Positions 45,819 through 55,482 of a DNA stretch of 64,000 nt are shown piece by piece. The translations under genes and the position numbers were made by a program. The stretch covers positions 186,001 to 250,000 of the forward strand of contig NZ_FOFA01000003.1 in NCBI RefSeq assembly GCF_900110855.1. The letters are read 5' to 3'. The stretch's first letter is position 1. Each line of letters starts with the position of its first letter. The stretch is from Microlunatus flavus (GTDB lineage: Bacteria; Actinomycetota; Actinomycetes; Propionibacteriales; Propionibacteriaceae). Below the pieces are notes generated by a model. The model worked only from the letters and a program-made list of their open reading frames with translations, did no database searches and was not told where the DNA came from.

Positions 45819-46874
45819 GTGAGCCTCGACCCCGTGGACATGCGCGGGCTGGCCGACCCCGACGAGCGCGCCGCCGAGTCGGCGCTGCGGCCGACGACGC
45901 TGGAGGAGTTCGAGGGGCAGCCGCGCGTCGCCGAACAGCTCGGCCTGGTCCTCGCGGCGGCCCGGCGCCGCGGCGGTGTGCCCGACCACGTGCTGCTCTC
46001 CGGCCCGCCCGGCCTGGGCAAGACGACGCTGGCGATGATCATCGCCGCGGAGATGAGCGCCCCGCTGCGCATCTCCAGCGGCCCGGCCATCCAGCACGCC
46101 GGCGACCTCGCCGCCATCCTCTCGGGCCTGGTCGAGGGCGAGGTGCTGTTCCTCGACGAGATCCACCGGCTGTCGCGGCCGGCCGAGGAGATGCTCTACC
46201 TCGCGATGGAGGACTTCCGCGTCGACGTGGTCGTGGGCAAGGGACCTGGCGCGACGGCGATCCCCATCGAGATCCCGCGCTTCACCCTGGTCGGGGCCAC
46301 GACCCGCGCGGGGCTGCTGCCGGGCCCGCTGCGGGACCGCTTCGGCTTCACCGGCCAGCTCGACTTCTACGCCGCCGCCGACCTCGACCACATCGTGCGC
46401 CGCTCGGCGCTGCTGCTCGGGGTCGACCTCGACCCCGACGCGGCGAAGGAGATCGCGCGCCGCTCCCGGGGGACACCGCGCATCGCCAACCGGCTGCTGC
46501 GCCGCGTCCGCGACTTCGCCGAGGTCCGCGGGTCGGGCCGGCTCACCCAGGCGGTCGCGGCGGCCGCGCTGGAGCTGTACGAGGTGGACGCCATCGGCCT
46601 CGACCGCCTCGACCGGGCCGTGCTGGTCGCCATCTGCAAGCGCTTCGCCGGCGGGCCCGTGGGGCTGTCGACCCTGGCCATCTCGGTGGGGGAGGAGCGC
46701 GAGACGGTCGAGGAGGTCGCCGAGCCGTTCCTCGTGCGCGAGGGCTTCCTCATGCGCACACCGAGGGGCCGCGTCGCGACTCCGGCGGCCTGGCGCCACC
46801 TGGGGCTCAAGGTCCCCCGCGACGCCGGTGGCGGCGTGCCCGGCGCCACGCCCGAGGGCGACCTGTTCTCCTGA
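45819..46874 (+). CDS. ruvB: Holliday junction branch migration ATPase RuvB
   Basis: RuvB is the hexameric AAA+ motor of branch migration; 351 residues. Walker [16 protein letters not shown], Walker [11 protein letters not shown], sensor 1 [22 protein letters not shown] and the C-terminal winged helix ([39 protein letters not shown]) are all present. GTG 45819 with CGAGGAG upstream gives the normal N-terminus. It is the third gene of the SOS-controlled ruvCAB unit, and a separate promoter follows for yajC. Confidence 0.97.
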   Translation: MSLDPVDMRGLADPDERAAESALRPTTLEEFEGQPRVAEQLGLVLAAARRRGGVPDHVLLSGPPGLGKTTLAMIIAAEMSAPLRISSGPAIQHAGDLAAILSGLVEGEVLFLDEIHRLSRPAEEMLYLAMEDFRVDVVVGKGPGATAIPIEIPRFTLVGATTRAGLLPGPLRDRFGFTGQLDFYAAADLDHIVRRSALLLGVDLDPDAAKEIARRSRGTPRIANRLLRRVRDFAEVRGSGRLTQAVAAAALELYEVDAIGLDRLDRAVLVAICKRFAGGPVGLSTLAISVGEERETVEEVAEPFLVREGFLMRTPRGRVATPAAWRHLGLKVPRDAGGGVPGATPEGDLFS

Positions 46875-46900
46875 CTTCGGGATTTCGCAGGTTTGGCAAG

Positions 46901-46943
46901 TAGAGTTCACCGGTCCGCCCGTACCCGACGAGAAGACGAGTCG
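46901..46943 (+). promoter_or_regulatory. Promoter upstream of yajC-secD-secF
   Basis: TAGAGT at 46901-46906, followed by a leader of about 30 bases with GAGAAGACGAG before the ATG at 46944. Confidence 0.45.
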
Positions 46944-47366
46944 ATGTCCCAGCAAGCCAGCACCCTGATCCTCGTCGTCCTGATGGTGGTCGCGTTCTAC
47001 TTCCTGATCCTGCGGCCGCAGAAGAAGCGTCAGCAGGCGATGCAGAAGACGATGCGCGAGCTCCAGCCGGGTGACCGGGTCCTCCTGGGCAGCGGCCTGT
47101 TCGGCACCCTGCTCTCGATCGGCGACAAGCAGGCCGTCATGGAGATCTCTCCCGGCGTCGAGCTGACCGTCCTCAAGCAGGCGATCGTGCGGCGCGCGAC
47201 CGAGGCCGACGAGGACACCCTCACCGAGGACGAGGTCGGCGACGAGCTCGAGGCGGAGGCGACCGCCACGTACGACACCGGCGACCCGCAGCCGGTCGTC
47301 CGCGCCGACGCGGACGCGCCGAGCGGCACGACCGTCGCCGACAACGACCGCAGCAACCTGCGCTGA
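46944..47366 (+). CDS. yajC: Preprotein translocase accessory subunit YajC
   Basis: A 140-residue protein with one N-terminal membrane helix (TLILVVLMVVAFYFLILRPQ) and the following basic stretch KKRQQAMQKTMRELQPGDRVLLGSG, the YajC signature. The acidic C-terminal tail of about 60 residues is longer than in E. coli. YajC associates with SecDF in the Sec holo-translocon. It comes before secD with a 65-base gap, as in most bacteria. Confidence 0.95.
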   Translation: MSQQASTLILVVLMVVAFYFLILRPQKKRQQAMQKTMRELQPGDRVLLGSGLFGTLLSIGDKQAVMEISPGVELTVLKQAIVRRATEADEDTLTEDEVGDELEAEATATYDTGDPQPVVRADADAPSGTTVADNDRSNLR

Positions 47367-47431
47367 ATCCCCACCGACGGCCGGCCGCGGCGACGCGGTC
47401 GGCACGGTCATGAACGAGGTAGAGCACTGAC

Positions 47432-49180
47432 GTGGCAGCGATGACCGGCCGACCCCTGCGCATGCTGATCGCCCTGGCGATCATCATCGCCGGCCTGATC
47501 ACCTTGATGGCGGTGGGCAAGAGCTGGACCCCCAAGCTCGGGCTCGACCTGCGGGGCGGCACGACCGTCACCCTGACCGCCCGGAACACCTCCGGCAGCG
47601 GCTCGGTGGACCCCAACAGCCTCCAGCAGGCCCGCACGATCATCGAGCAGCGCGTCAACGCGCTCGGCGTCGGCGAGAGCGAGGTCACCGTCTCCGGTGA
47701 CCGGCAGATCATCGTCAGCGTCCCCAACGTGCAGCAGGACCAGCTGGTCCAGCAGGTGGGGCAGACCGCCGTGCTGCGGTTCCGGGCGGTGTACGCGGCC
47801 GAGCAGGTCCAGCCGACGGCCCCCGTGCCCTCGTCGACCGAGACCAGCGCGCCGACCCCGGCGCCGAGCGGCGAGCCGACCGGCTCGGCGTCCGCGCCGG
47901 CGCCGTCGGAGTCGGTCAACCCGGCCACCCCGAGCGCGGCCCCGAGCGGCGGCAGCGGGCAGGTCCCGGCGGGCAACAACCGGCCCATGGCCAACCCGCA
48001 GCTGCCCGCGCCGGCCCTGCCGACCGCGCCGCCGACGCCCTCCGCCCCGCGCCCGACGGAGCCCGGGCAGGGCACGCCGCCGGACAAGGCCCTCGACTGG
48101 CAGCCCAGCCAGGCCGACCAGACCGACTTCGCCGCCTTCACCTGCGGCGACCCGCAGGTCGACGTGTCGGACCAGCCGCTGTTCTCCTGCTCCCGCGAGG
48201 GCGACCAGAAGTTCCTGCTCGGCCCGACCCTGATCGAGGGCAACCAGCTCTCGAGCGCGAGCGCCGGCATCCCGCAGAACGGGATCGAGTGGGTCGTGAA
48301 CCTGCAGTTCAACGGCGAGGGCTCGACGGCGTTCGAGAACGCGACCCGCGCGCTGGCCGCCAAGAGCGACCCGATGAACCGCTTCTCCATCGTCCTCGAC
48401 GGCAAGTCGATCTCGGCCCCGTCGGTCAACACGGCCATCCCGGGTGGCGCCGCCCAGATCTCCGGCGGCTTCACGCAGCAGTCGGCGACCGACCTGGCGA
48501 ACGTCCTCAAGTACGGCGCCCTGCCGCTCGCCTTCGACATCTCCGAGGTCAGCAACGTCTCCGCGACCCTCGGTGGTGAGCAGCTGCAGGCCGGCATCAT
48601 CGCCGGCCTGATCGGTCTGGCGCTGGTGGTGCTGTTCTGCTTCGCCTACTACCGCGGGCTCGGCATCGTCGTGGTCGCCTCGCTGGCGATCGCCGCGGTC
48701 GTCACGTACGCGTGCATGGTGCTGCTCGGCAGCTCGGTCGGCTTCGCGCTGAACCTGCCCGGCATCGCCGGCGCGATCGTGGCCATCGGCGTGACGGCGG
48801 ACAGCTTCGTCATCTACTTCGAACGCATCCGCGACGAGGTGCGGGACGGACGCAGCCTGCGGACCGCGGTCGAGACCGGCTGGCGACGGGCGCGGCACAC
48901 CATCCTGATCGCCGACGCGGTCTCGATGCTGTCGGCGGTCGTGCTGTTCATCCTGGCGATCGGCTCGGTGCGCGGCTTCGCCTTCACCCTGGGCCTCACC
49001 ACGCTCATCGACGTCTTCGTCGTGTTCTTCTTCACCAAGCCGCTGATGACGCTGCTGGCCCGCACCCGCTTCTTCGGCGGCGGGCACCGGCTGTCCGGGC
49101 TCGACCCGGAGCACCTCGGGGTCAAGGCCCTCCCGGGCACGCGGACACGACGGGCCGTCGCGGCCGGATCGAGGGTCTGA
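47432..49180 (+). CDS. secD: Protein translocase subunit SecD
   Basis: SecD with SecF uses the proton gradient to pull proteins through the Sec channel. Of 582 residues, helix 1 (MLIALAIIIAGLITLMAVG) is followed by LGLDLRGGTTVTL. The five C-terminal helices include GVTADSFVIYFERIRDEVRDGRS. Between the two halves of the extracytoplasmic P1 domain there is a Pro/Ser/Ala/Thr-rich linker of about 100 residues (about 124-226). GTG 47432 or ATG 47441 may start it. secF follows after four bases. Confidence 0.96.
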   Translation: MAAMTGRPLRMLIALAIIIAGLITLMAVGKSWTPKLGLDLRGGTTVTLTARNTSGSGSVDPNSLQQARTIIEQRVNALGVGESEVTVSGDRQIIVSVPNVQQDQLVQQVGQTAVLRFRAVYAAEQVQPTAPVPSSTETSAPTPAPSGEPTGSASAPAPSESVNPATPSAAPSGGSGQVPAGNNRPMANPQLPAPALPTAPPTPSAPRPTEPGQGTPPDKALDWQPSQADQTDFAAFTCGDPQVDVSDQPLFSCSREGDQKFLLGPTLIEGNQLSSASAGIPQNGIEWVVNLQFNGEGSTAFENATRALAAKSDPMNRFSIVLDGKSISAPSVNTAIPGGAAQISGGFTQQSATDLANVLKYGALPLAFDISEVSNVSATLGGEQLQAGIIAGLIGLALVVLFCFAYYRGLGIVVVASLAIAAVVTYACMVLLGSSVGFALNLPGIAGAIVAIGVTADSFVIYFERIRDEVRDGRSLRTAVETGWRRARHTILIADAVSMLSAVVLFILAIGSVRGFAFTLGLTTLIDVFVVFFFTKPLMTLLARTRFFGGGHRLSGLDPEHLGVKALPGTRTRRAVAAGSRV

Positions 49181-49184
49181 ACCC

Positions 49185-50417
49185 ATGAGCAAGTTCTCCC
49201 AGCTGGGCCACCGCCTCTACACCGGTGAGGTCTCCTACGACTTCATCGGCCGGCGCCGGCGCTGGTACGTCCTCTCCGGGATCCTGCTGGGGATCTCGAT
49301 CCTCGCGATCCTGCTGAAGGGGCTCACGCTCGGCATCGAGTTCGAGGGCGGCGCCGATTTCCAGGCGCCGACCACGGTGACGGCGCAGACCAAGCAGGTC
49401 GTGACCGACGCCGTCGAGCGCGCCGGGGTGCAGGACCTCGGCGAGATCACGGTCAGCACCATCGGCAGCAACCAGGTCCGGGTCCAGACCCGCACCCTGA
49501 ACACCACGACCGAGGTCCCCGAGGTCCGCACGGCCATCGGCCAGGCGGTCGGCGTGCCCGGCGACCAGGTCAACTACAGCCTGATCGGCGCCTCGTGGGG
49601 CGGCCAGATCACCGAGCGTGCGCTGATCGCGCTCGTCGTCTTCCTCGTCCTCGTCACGCTGGTCATCTGGATCTACTTCCGCGACGCCAAGATGTCAGGG
49701 GCGGCGCTGGTCGCGCTGCTCCACGACCTGCTGCTCACGGTGGGCATCTACGCCCTCGTCGGGTTCACGGTGACGCCGGCGACGCTGATCGGCGTCCTGA
49801 CCATCCTGGGCTACTCGCTCTACGACACCGTCGTGGTGTTCGACAAGGTGCGCGAGAACGTCCGCGGGGTCCGTACGAGCACGACGAAGACCTACTCGGA
49901 GGCGTCCAACCTCGCGGTCAACCAGGTGCTGGTGCGCTCGATCAACACCACCGTCATCGGCGTGCTCCCGGTCGCCGCGCTGCTCTTCGCCGGCACCGCG
50001 ATCCTGGGCGAGGGCCCGCTGAAGGACCTCGCGCTCGCGCTGTTCGTCGGCATGATCTCCGGCGCGTACTCCTCGATCTTCATCGCCACCCCGCTGCTCG
50101 CGCAGCTCAAGGAGCGCGAGCCGGACATGCGGCGCCACCGGGCCCGCGTCGAGAACCGTCGCGGCAAGGCGGAGGCGAAGACCGCGGGCGGCGTCGAGCT
50201 CCTCGACAGCGCCGGTGGGTCCGACGACCGGGTCGCCGAGCCCGAGGGGCTCGTGGGCGTCGACCCCGCCGAGCCGGCGGCGGTGGCGGTCGGCAGCCGC
50301 GGCGGCACGCGGATCACCACGGTGAGCCCGGAGGCCCGCTCCGTACGCCCGGTGGTCGAGGGTGCCGCCAAGCGGCCGCAGCCGCAGAGCTCGACCCGCA
50401 GCCAGCGGAAGAAGTAG
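49185..50417 (+). CDS. secF: Protein translocase subunit SecF
   Basis: The 410-residue partner of SecD. Six helices, the P1-like loop after helix 1 (GLTLGIEFEGGADFQ), and the family segments TILGYSLYDTVVVFDKVREN and INTTVIGVLPVAALLF are present. The last 100 residues are a charged, low-complexity cytoplasmic tail. The ATG lies four bases after the secD stop. apt follows four bases after the stop. Confidence 0.96.
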   Translation: MSKFSQLGHRLYTGEVSYDFIGRRRRWYVLSGILLGISILAILLKGLTLGIEFEGGADFQAPTTVTAQTKQVVTDAVERAGVQDLGEITVSTIGSNQVRVQTRTLNTTTEVPEVRTAIGQAVGVPGDQVNYSLIGASWGGQITERALIALVVFLVLVTLVIWIYFRDAKMSGAALVALLHDLLLTVGIYALVGFTVTPATLIGVLTILGYSLYDTVVVFDKVRENVRGVRTSTTKTYSEASNLAVNQVLVRSINTTVIGVLPVAALLFAGTAILGEGPLKDLALALFVGMISGAYSSIFIATPLLAQLKEREPDMRRHRARVENRRGKAEAKTAGGVELLDSAGGSDDRVAEPEGLVGVDPAEPAAVAVGSRGGTRITTVSPEARSVRPVVEGAAKRPQPQSSTRSQRKK

Positions 50418-50421
50418 CCGG

Positions 50422-50958
50422 ATGGGTCCCGCCGGGCTGGCGGAGCTGGTCGTGGACGTGCCCGACTTCCCCAAGCCGGGCGTGACCTTCAAGGACATCA
50501 CCCCGCTGCTGGCGGACCCGGTCGGGCTGGCCGCGGCCGTCGAGGGCCTCGCCGCCGTGGCGCCCGAGGGCGTCGACGCGGTCGTCGCGCTCGAGGCCCG
50601 CGGCTTCATCTTCGGCGGCCCGGTCGCGCTCGCGCTGGGCGTCGGCTTCGTGCCGGTGCGCAAGCCCAACAAGCTGCCCCGGGCGCACGTCGACGTCACG
50701 TACGACCTCGAGTACGGCACCGAGACGCTCGCGCTGCACGCCGACGCCCTCCAGCCGGGCCAGCGCGTGCTGGTGGTCGACGACGTGCTCGCCACCGGCG
50801 GCACGCTGGTCGCCGCCTCCGGGCTCGTGCGCCGCCTGGGCGCCGAGGTCGCCGCCGTGGCCGTGGTGCTGGAGCTCGGCTTCCTCGACGGCCGCCGCCG
50901 GCTCGCCGAGGCCGGCGTCACCGACGTGCGGGCGCTCATCAGCAGCGGAGGTGCCTGA
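50422..50958 (+). CDS. apt: Adenine phosphoribosyltransferase
   Basis: Apt salvages adenine to AMP using PRPP. The 178-residue protein has VPDFPKPGVTFKDITPLL, EARGFIFGGPVALALG, RKPNKLP and the PRPP loop VLVVDDVLATGGTL. ATG 50422 gives the normal N-terminus; the upstream GTG 50362 would overlap secF. secF-apt-(channel)-rel is typical of actinobacteria, where apt stands before rel. Confidence 0.96.
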   Translation: MGPAGLAELVVDVPDFPKPGVTFKDITPLLADPVGLAAAVEGLAAVAPEGVDAVVALEARGFIFGGPVALALGVGFVPVRKPNKLPRAHVDVTYDLEYGTETLALHADALQPGQRVLVVDDVLATGGTLVAASGLVRRLGAEVAAVAVVLELGFLDGRRRLAEAGVTDVRALISSGGA

Positions 50959-50959
50959 G

Positions 50960-52015
50960 GTGCCCGTGACCCGCCTGCGCCGGCTCGACAACGACCGGCG
51001 CTGGTCGACCGAGACCCTCGTCTCGCTGCCCGCGCGCTCGGCGTCCCCGGCGGTCGAGCTCGGTCGCCGCGGCGGGCTGGCGCTCCTGCTCCTGGCCATG
51101 GTGGTCGGGCTCGTGTGGTTCGACCGTGACTCCTACACCGACAACTACGACGGCCGCGTCGGGCTGATCGACGCGATCTACTACGCGACCGTGACCATCA
51201 CGACGACGGGCTACGGCGACATCACCCCGGTCGCCCCGCACGCCCGCGTCCTGAACGCCCTGTTCGTCACCCCGCTGCGGATCGGCTTCCTGGTCCTGCT
51301 GGTCGGCACCACCCTCGAGGTCCTGGCCAACCAGGGCCGCCAGATGTACCGCGACTCCCGCTGGAGGAGAGGCATGCGCAACCACGTCGTCGTGGTCGGC
51401 TACGGCACCAAGGGCCGCAGCGCCGTCGAGACGCTCGAGACCAACGGCACGAGCGCGGCCCAGGTCGTCATCATCGACGGCCGCGCGACCGCGGTGGCCG
51501 ACGCCAACGCCCGCGGGTACGCCGCCATCGAGGGCGACGCGACCCGCCGCGACATCCTGCGGCGCGCCGAGATCGCCAAGGCCCGCGAGATCGTCATCAC
51601 CCTCGACCGCGACGACTCCGCCATCCTCACCATGCTGACCGTGCGCCAGCTCAACCCGAGCGCGCACGTGGTCGTCGCCGTCCGCGAGGACGACAACGCC
51701 TCGCTGCTGCGCCAGTGCGGCGCGAACGTCGTCGTCACCTCCTCGGAGGCCGTCGGGCGCCTGCTCGGGCTGTCGGCGACGAGCCCCAACATCGGCACGG
51801 TCATCGAGGACCTGCTCTCCTCGCGCGAGGGCCTGGAGGTCGGGGAGCGGCAGGTGACGGCGAGCGAGGCCGGGCACTCCCCGGAGGAGGTCAACGGCGA
51901 GCGCGTCATCGCCGTCGTGCGGAACAAGACGCTGCGCCGCTTCTACGACCCCGCCGTCTCCCAGCTGCAGGCCGGCGACCAGGTCGTCGTCGTGCGCCGG
52001 GCGCAGGACGGTTGA
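50960..52015 (+). CDS. Two-helix potassium channel with RCK/TrkA-N domain
   Basis: A 351-residue Kch-like channel. Two membrane helices flank a pore with the K+ filter TTTGYGD (about residues 79-85; context YYATVTITTTGYGDITPV). An RCK NAD-binding domain follows (HVVVVGYGTKGRSAVETL, with IIDGRA and EGDATRRDILRRA), and a TrkA-C-like part ends the chain. GGAGG at 50947-50951 points to GTG 50960 as start; GTG 50951 is an alternative that overlaps the apt stop. Its position between apt and rel is not the universal order; no functional link is known. Confidence 0.93.
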   Translation: MPVTRLRRLDNDRRWSTETLVSLPARSASPAVELGRRGGLALLLLAMVVGLVWFDRDSYTDNYDGRVGLIDAIYYATVTITTTGYGDITPVAPHARVLNALFVTPLRIGFLVLLVGTTLEVLANQGRQMYRDSRWRRGMRNHVVVVGYGTKGRSAVETLETNGTSAAQVVIIDGRATAVADANARGYAAIEGDATRRDILRRAEIAKAREIVITLDRDDSAILTMLTVRQLNPSAHVVVAVREDDNASLLRQCGANVVVTSSEAVGRLLGLSATSPNIGTVIEDLLSSREGLEVGERQVTASEAGHSPEEVNGERVIAVVRNKTLRRFYDPAVSQLQAGDQVVVVRRAQDG

Positions 52016-52026
52016 GGGCTCGGCAC

Positions 52027-52056
52027 TAGACTCGCTCCGAGACGGGGACGAAGGGT
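52027..52056 (+). promoter_or_regulatory. Promoter of rel
   Basis: TAGACT at 52027-52032 with a leader of about 20 bases containing GAAGGG before GTG 52057. Confidence 0.4.
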
Positions 52057-54423
52057 GTGGTGGACCAGGGCGTGGTGGACCAGAGCGCAGTCGTAGGGCC
52101 TCCGGCCGCCGTCACGGACGCGCCGCCGGTCAGTCCTGCCCCGGGCCCGGCGCCGGGCGTGGGCACGCCCAACGCCGAGCCGCCCCGCGTGAGGATGCGC
52201 CAGCGTCTCGCCCGCCTCGGGTCCGCCCGGCCGCAGACGCCGGCCCTCGACCCGCTGTTCCGGGTCATCCGGGCCAACCACCCGAAGGCCGACCTCTCGC
52301 TCGTCGAGCGCGCCTTCCGCACCGCCGAGCGCTACCACCACGACCAGCGCCGCAAGAGCGGCGACGCCTACATCACCCACCCGCTCGCGGTGACGACGAT
52401 CCTCGCCGAGCTGGGCATGACCGAGGCCACGCTGTGCGCCGCGCTGCTCCACGACACGGTCGAGGACACGTCGTACACGCTCAAGGAGCTGACCAAGGAC
52501 TTCGGCGAGGAGATCGCCCTCCTCGTCGACGGCTGCACCAAGGTCGACAAGATCAAGTTCGGCGAGTCGGCGAAGTCGGACACCATCCGCAAGATGGTCG
52601 TGGCGATGAGCCGCGACATCCGCGTCCTCGTCATCAAGCTGGCCGACCGGCTGCACAACATGCGCACGCTGCACTACCTGCGCCCCGACAAGCAGTCGCG
52701 CATCGCGCTGGAGACGCTCGAGATCTACGCGCCGCTGGCCCACCGGCTCGGCATGAACACGATCAAGTGGGAGCTCGAGGACCTCGCGTTCGCCACGATG
52801 CACCCCAAGGTCTACGACGAGATCGTCCGCCTCGTCGCCGAGGCGGCCCCGAGCCGCGACGAGTTCCTGGCCACGGTCGTCACCCAGGCGCAGACCGACC
52901 TCAAAAACGCCAAGATCAAGGCGACGGTCACCGGGCGGCCGAAGCACTACTACTCGATCTACCAGAAGATGGTCGTCCGCGGCCGCGAGTTCTCCGACAT
53001 CTACGACCTCGTCGGCCTGCGGATCCTCGTCGAGAACCAGTCCGACTGCTACGCCGCGATGGGCGTCATGCACGTCCGCTGGACCCCTCTGCCGGGGCGG
53101 TTCAAGGACTACATCGCGATGCCGAAGTTCAACCTCTACCAGTCGCTGCACACCTCGGTCGTCGGTCCGGGTGGCAAGCCCGTCGAGCTGCAGATCCGGA
53201 CCGAGGAGATGCACCGGCGCGCCGAGTTCGGTGTCGCTGCGCACTGGAAGTACAAGGAGGGCGCCAAGAACGGCGGCCCCGTCGTCGCCGCCGACGGTTC
53301 CGACGACGAGCTGGTCTGGGTGCGCCAGCTGCTCGACTGGCAGCGCGAGACCGCCGACCCGGGCGAGTTCCTCGACTCGCTGCGCTTCGAGATCAACTCG
53401 ACCGAGGTGTACGCCTTCACCCCGCGCGGCGAGGTCAAGGCCCTGCCGCAGGGCTCGACGCCGGTCGACTTCGCCTACTCGGTGCACACCGAGGTCGGCA
53501 ACCGCACGATCGGCGCCCGCGTCAACGGCAAGCTCGTGCCGCTGGAGTCGGAGCTGCACAACGGCGACGTCGTGGAGATCTTCACCTCCAAGGCCGAGAA
53601 CGCCGGGCCCAGCCGCGACTGGCTGACCTTCGTCCGCAGCCCGCGCGCCCGCAACAAGATCCGCCACCACTTCACGCGCGAGCGCCGCGAGGAGTCGATC
53701 GAGAACGGCAAGGAGGCGCTGGCCCGCCAGCTCCGCAAGGCCGGCCTCCCGCTGCAGCGCCTGCTCACCCTCGAGCACCTGACCGCCGTCGCCACGCACT
53801 TCAAGCTCGCCGACGTCAGCGCGCTCTACGCCGCCATCGGCGAGGGCACGGTCGGCGCGCAGGCCGTGCTCAACCACCTGACCGTGGTCGAGGGCGGCGA
53901 GGAGGCCGTCGCCGACGAGGTCGGCGAGGACCGCCTCATCACCGGGCGCCGCAGCCGACGCGCCAGCAGCGGCACCACCACCGGCGTCGTCGTCAAGGGT
54001 GCGGACGACCTGCTCGTCAAGCTCGCCAAGTGCTGCACGCCCGTGCCCGGCGACCCGATCATGGGCTTCGTCACCCGAGGGTCCGGCGTCTCGGTCCACC
54101 GCGCCGACTGCACCAACACGGCCGAGCTGCGCAAGCACCCCGAGCGCATCGTCGAGGTCAACTGGGCGCCCACCACGCTGAGCTCGTTCCTCGTGGCCAT
54201 CCAGGTCGAGGCGCTCGACCGCAACCGCCTGCTGTCCGACATCACCCGGTGCCTGTCCGACCAGCACGTGAACATCCTCTCCGCGGCCCTGAGCACGACC
54301 AAGGACCGGATCTGCAAGGCGAAGTTCACCTTCGAGACCGGCGACCCGACCCACCTCGACCACGTCCTCGGCGCCGTACGCCAGGTCCCGTCGGTCTTCG
54401 ACGTCTACCGCGTCTCCCAGTAA
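52057..54423 (+). CDS. rel: Bifunctional (p)ppGpp synthetase/hydrolase
   Basis: The stringent-response enzyme, 788 residues. The first 65 residues are Pro/Ala-rich and variable. The HD hydrolase domain follows ([46 protein letters not shown]). Then come the synthetase domain ([33 protein letters not shown]), the TGS domain ([29 protein letters not shown]), the CHC/zinc-finger part ([20 protein letters not shown]) and an ACT domain. Both HD residues and synthetase motifs are present, so it is likely bifunctional like other actinobacterial Rel. Several GTG codons near 52057 make the exact start uncertain. Confidence 0.96.
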   Translation: MVDQGVVDQSAVVGPPAAVTDAPPVSPAPGPAPGVGTPNAEPPRVRMRQRLARLGSARPQTPALDPLFRVIRANHPKADLSLVERAFRTAERYHHDQRRKSGDAYITHPLAVTTILAELGMTEATLCAALLHDTVEDTSYTLKELTKDFGEEIALLVDGCTKVDKIKFGESAKSDTIRKMVVAMSRDIRVLVIKLADRLHNMRTLHYLRPDKQSRIALETLEIYAPLAHRLGMNTIKWELEDLAFATMHPKVYDEIVRLVAEAAPSRDEFLATVVTQAQTDLKNAKIKATVTGRPKHYYSIYQKMVVRGREFSDIYDLVGLRILVENQSDCYAAMGVMHVRWTPLPGRFKDYIAMPKFNLYQSLHTSVVGPGGKPVELQIRTEEMHRRAEFGVAAHWKYKEGAKNGGPVVAADGSDDELVWVRQLLDWQRETADPGEFLDSLRFEINSTEVYAFTPRGEVKALPQGSTPVDFAYSVHTEVGNRTIGARVNGKLVPLESELHNGDVVEIFTSKAENAGPSRDWLTFVRSPRARNKIRHHFTRERREESIENGKEALARQLRKAGLPLQRLLTLEHLTAVATHFKLADVSALYAAIGEGTVGAQAVLNHLTVVEGGEEAVADEVGEDRLITGRRSRRASSGTTTGVVVKGADDLLVKLAKCCTPVPGDPIMGFVTRGSGVSVHRADCTNTAELRKHPERIVEVNWAPTTLSSFLVAIQVEALDRNRLLSDITRCLSDQHVNILSAALSTTKDRICKAKFTFETGDPTHLDHVLGAVRQVPSVFDVYRVSQ

Positions 54424-54460
54424 CCCCCGTCCGCGTCTCCCGGGGCCCGTTCCCGACCAG

Positions 54461-54521
54461 GTCGAGCGGTAGGTTCCCGCGCGATCTTCGCGTGTAGATC
54501 CGTAGCAACCTACCGCTCGAC
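54461..54521. repeat. Palindromic repeat after rel (copy 2 of the 8982-9044 element)
   Basis: A 15-bp perfect stem (54461-54475 with 54507-54521) closes a 31-nt loop. The core 54463-54519 is 57 nt long, exactly as in the copy after gltD, with about 41 of 57 identical bases. The tips CGAGCGGTAGGTT and GCAACCTACCGCTCG are identical. It may terminate rel, but the length and sequence conservation point to a repeat family. Confidence 0.8.
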
Positions 54522-54549
54522 GGGGTTGGACGACATCGCTTCGACTGCG

Positions 54550-54598
54550 GTCGTCAACGAGGGTTGACGACTTGGTGTCGTCAACCTAGGCTGACGGC
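54550..54598 (+). promoter_or_regulatory. Promoter with overlapping operator for the HTH/Clp_N pair
   Basis: TTGACG (54564-54569) and TAGGCT (54587-54592) are spaced by 17 bases, a near-ideal promoter, and the ATG follows six bases later. A 23-bp palindrome GTTGACGAC-N5-GTCGTCAAC (54563-54585) covers the -35 box and spacer, and a third GTCGTCAAC copy lies at 54550-54558. A repressor bound here would block the promoter; the encoded HTH protein is a natural candidate. Confidence 0.7.
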
Positions 54599-54835
54599 AT
54601 GGTTGTCGACACCACCACGCCTGCCGAGGCGCTCGACGTCGCCTCCGGGGCGACGAGCAGCGACCCGGCCCTCGGCCTGCGGTCCGTCGCCGCGCTGCGC
54701 CGTCTCGCCGACCGGCTCGAGGACCTCCAGGTCGCCCGGGCCCGGGAGCGCGGCTGGTCGTGGGCCGAGATCGCCGCGGCGCTCGGCGTCTCCAAGCAGG
54801 CCGTCCACAAGAAGCACGCCGGTCCGAGGAGGTAG
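54599..54835 (+). CDS. Small helix-turn-helix protein
   Basis: A 78-residue protein whose C-terminal half is a helix-turn-helix: RERGWSWAEIAAALGVSKQAVHKKHA. The middle (SVAALRRLADRLEDLQVARAR) is a likely helix that could dimerise. The gene is leaderless (ATG six bases after the -10 box) and stands three bases before the Clp_N gene. Small HTH genes of this kind often accompany Clp_N genes in actinobacteria. Self-regulation through the palindrome in its promoter is inferred, not shown. Confidence 0.85.
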   Translation: MVVDTTTPAEALDVASGATSSDPALGLRSVAALRRLADRLEDLQVARARERGWSWAEIAAALGVSKQAVHKKHAGPRR

Positions 54836-54838
54836 GAG

Positions 54839-55393
54839 ATGTTCGAACGGTTCACGCAGGCGGCACGCCGCGCCGTCGTGCTCGCCCAGGAGGAGGCCCG
54901 CGACGCCGGGGCCGACCACGTCGGGGCCGAGCACCTGCTCTACGGCGTCCTGCACGAGGCCGAGGAGATCCCGGCCGTCGTCCTGCGCACGTGGGACGTC
55001 GACGCACGGCGTGTCTCCGCCCTGGCCCGCACCCTCGGCGACCTCGACGAGGAGGCGCTGTCAGCGCTCGGGATCGACCTCGACCACGTCCGCCGCACGG
55101 CCGAGGCCGAGTTCGGTCCGGGCGCGCTCGACGGGCCGCGCTGGGGACGACACCGCCGCCGTCGCGTGCCGGGTCACGTCCCGTTCACCGACGAGGCGAA
55201 GCGCACCCTCGAGCTCGCGCTCGTCGCTGCGCTGGAGGCCCACGAGCGCGAGCTCACGGTCGCGCACCTCTTCCTCGGCCTGCTCCGGACCGACGCCGGC
55301 ACCACGCTGCGCCTCCTGCACCGCCTGGGCGTGCCCGCCTCCGCCGACGAGCTGCCCCGCCTCGTCCGCGCCCACCGCGACGACGCCGCCTGA
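54839..55393 (+). CDS. Clp N-terminal-domain protein without ATPase
   Basis: A 184-residue protein made of two Clp_N repeats. The first is FERFTQAARRAVVLAQEEARDAGADHVGAEHLLYGVLH, and the second PFTDEAKRTLELALVAALEAHERELTVAHLFLGLLR. These match the N-domain of ClpC/ClpA, which binds adaptors and substrates, but there is no AAA module. It could act as an adaptor or decoy for ClpC; that is an inference. ATG 54839 follows GGAGG (54826-54838 region). It is co-transcribed with the HTH gene. Confidence 0.88.
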   Translation: MFERFTQAARRAVVLAQEEARDAGADHVGAEHLLYGVLHEAEEIPAVVLRTWDVDARRVSALARTLGDLDEEALSALGIDLDHVRRTAEAEFGPGALDGPRWGRHRRRRVPGHVPFTDEAKRTLELALVAALEAHERELTVAHLFLGLLRTDAGTTLRLLHRLGVPASADELPRLVRAHRDDAA

Positions 55394-55482
55394 CCTCCCG
55401 GAAGGGATCCGCGCAAAGACCCCGAGTCAGGCGGCGATGCGTCCTTGCTGGAGACCGAGCACGGGGAGCACACCAGGGAGCC

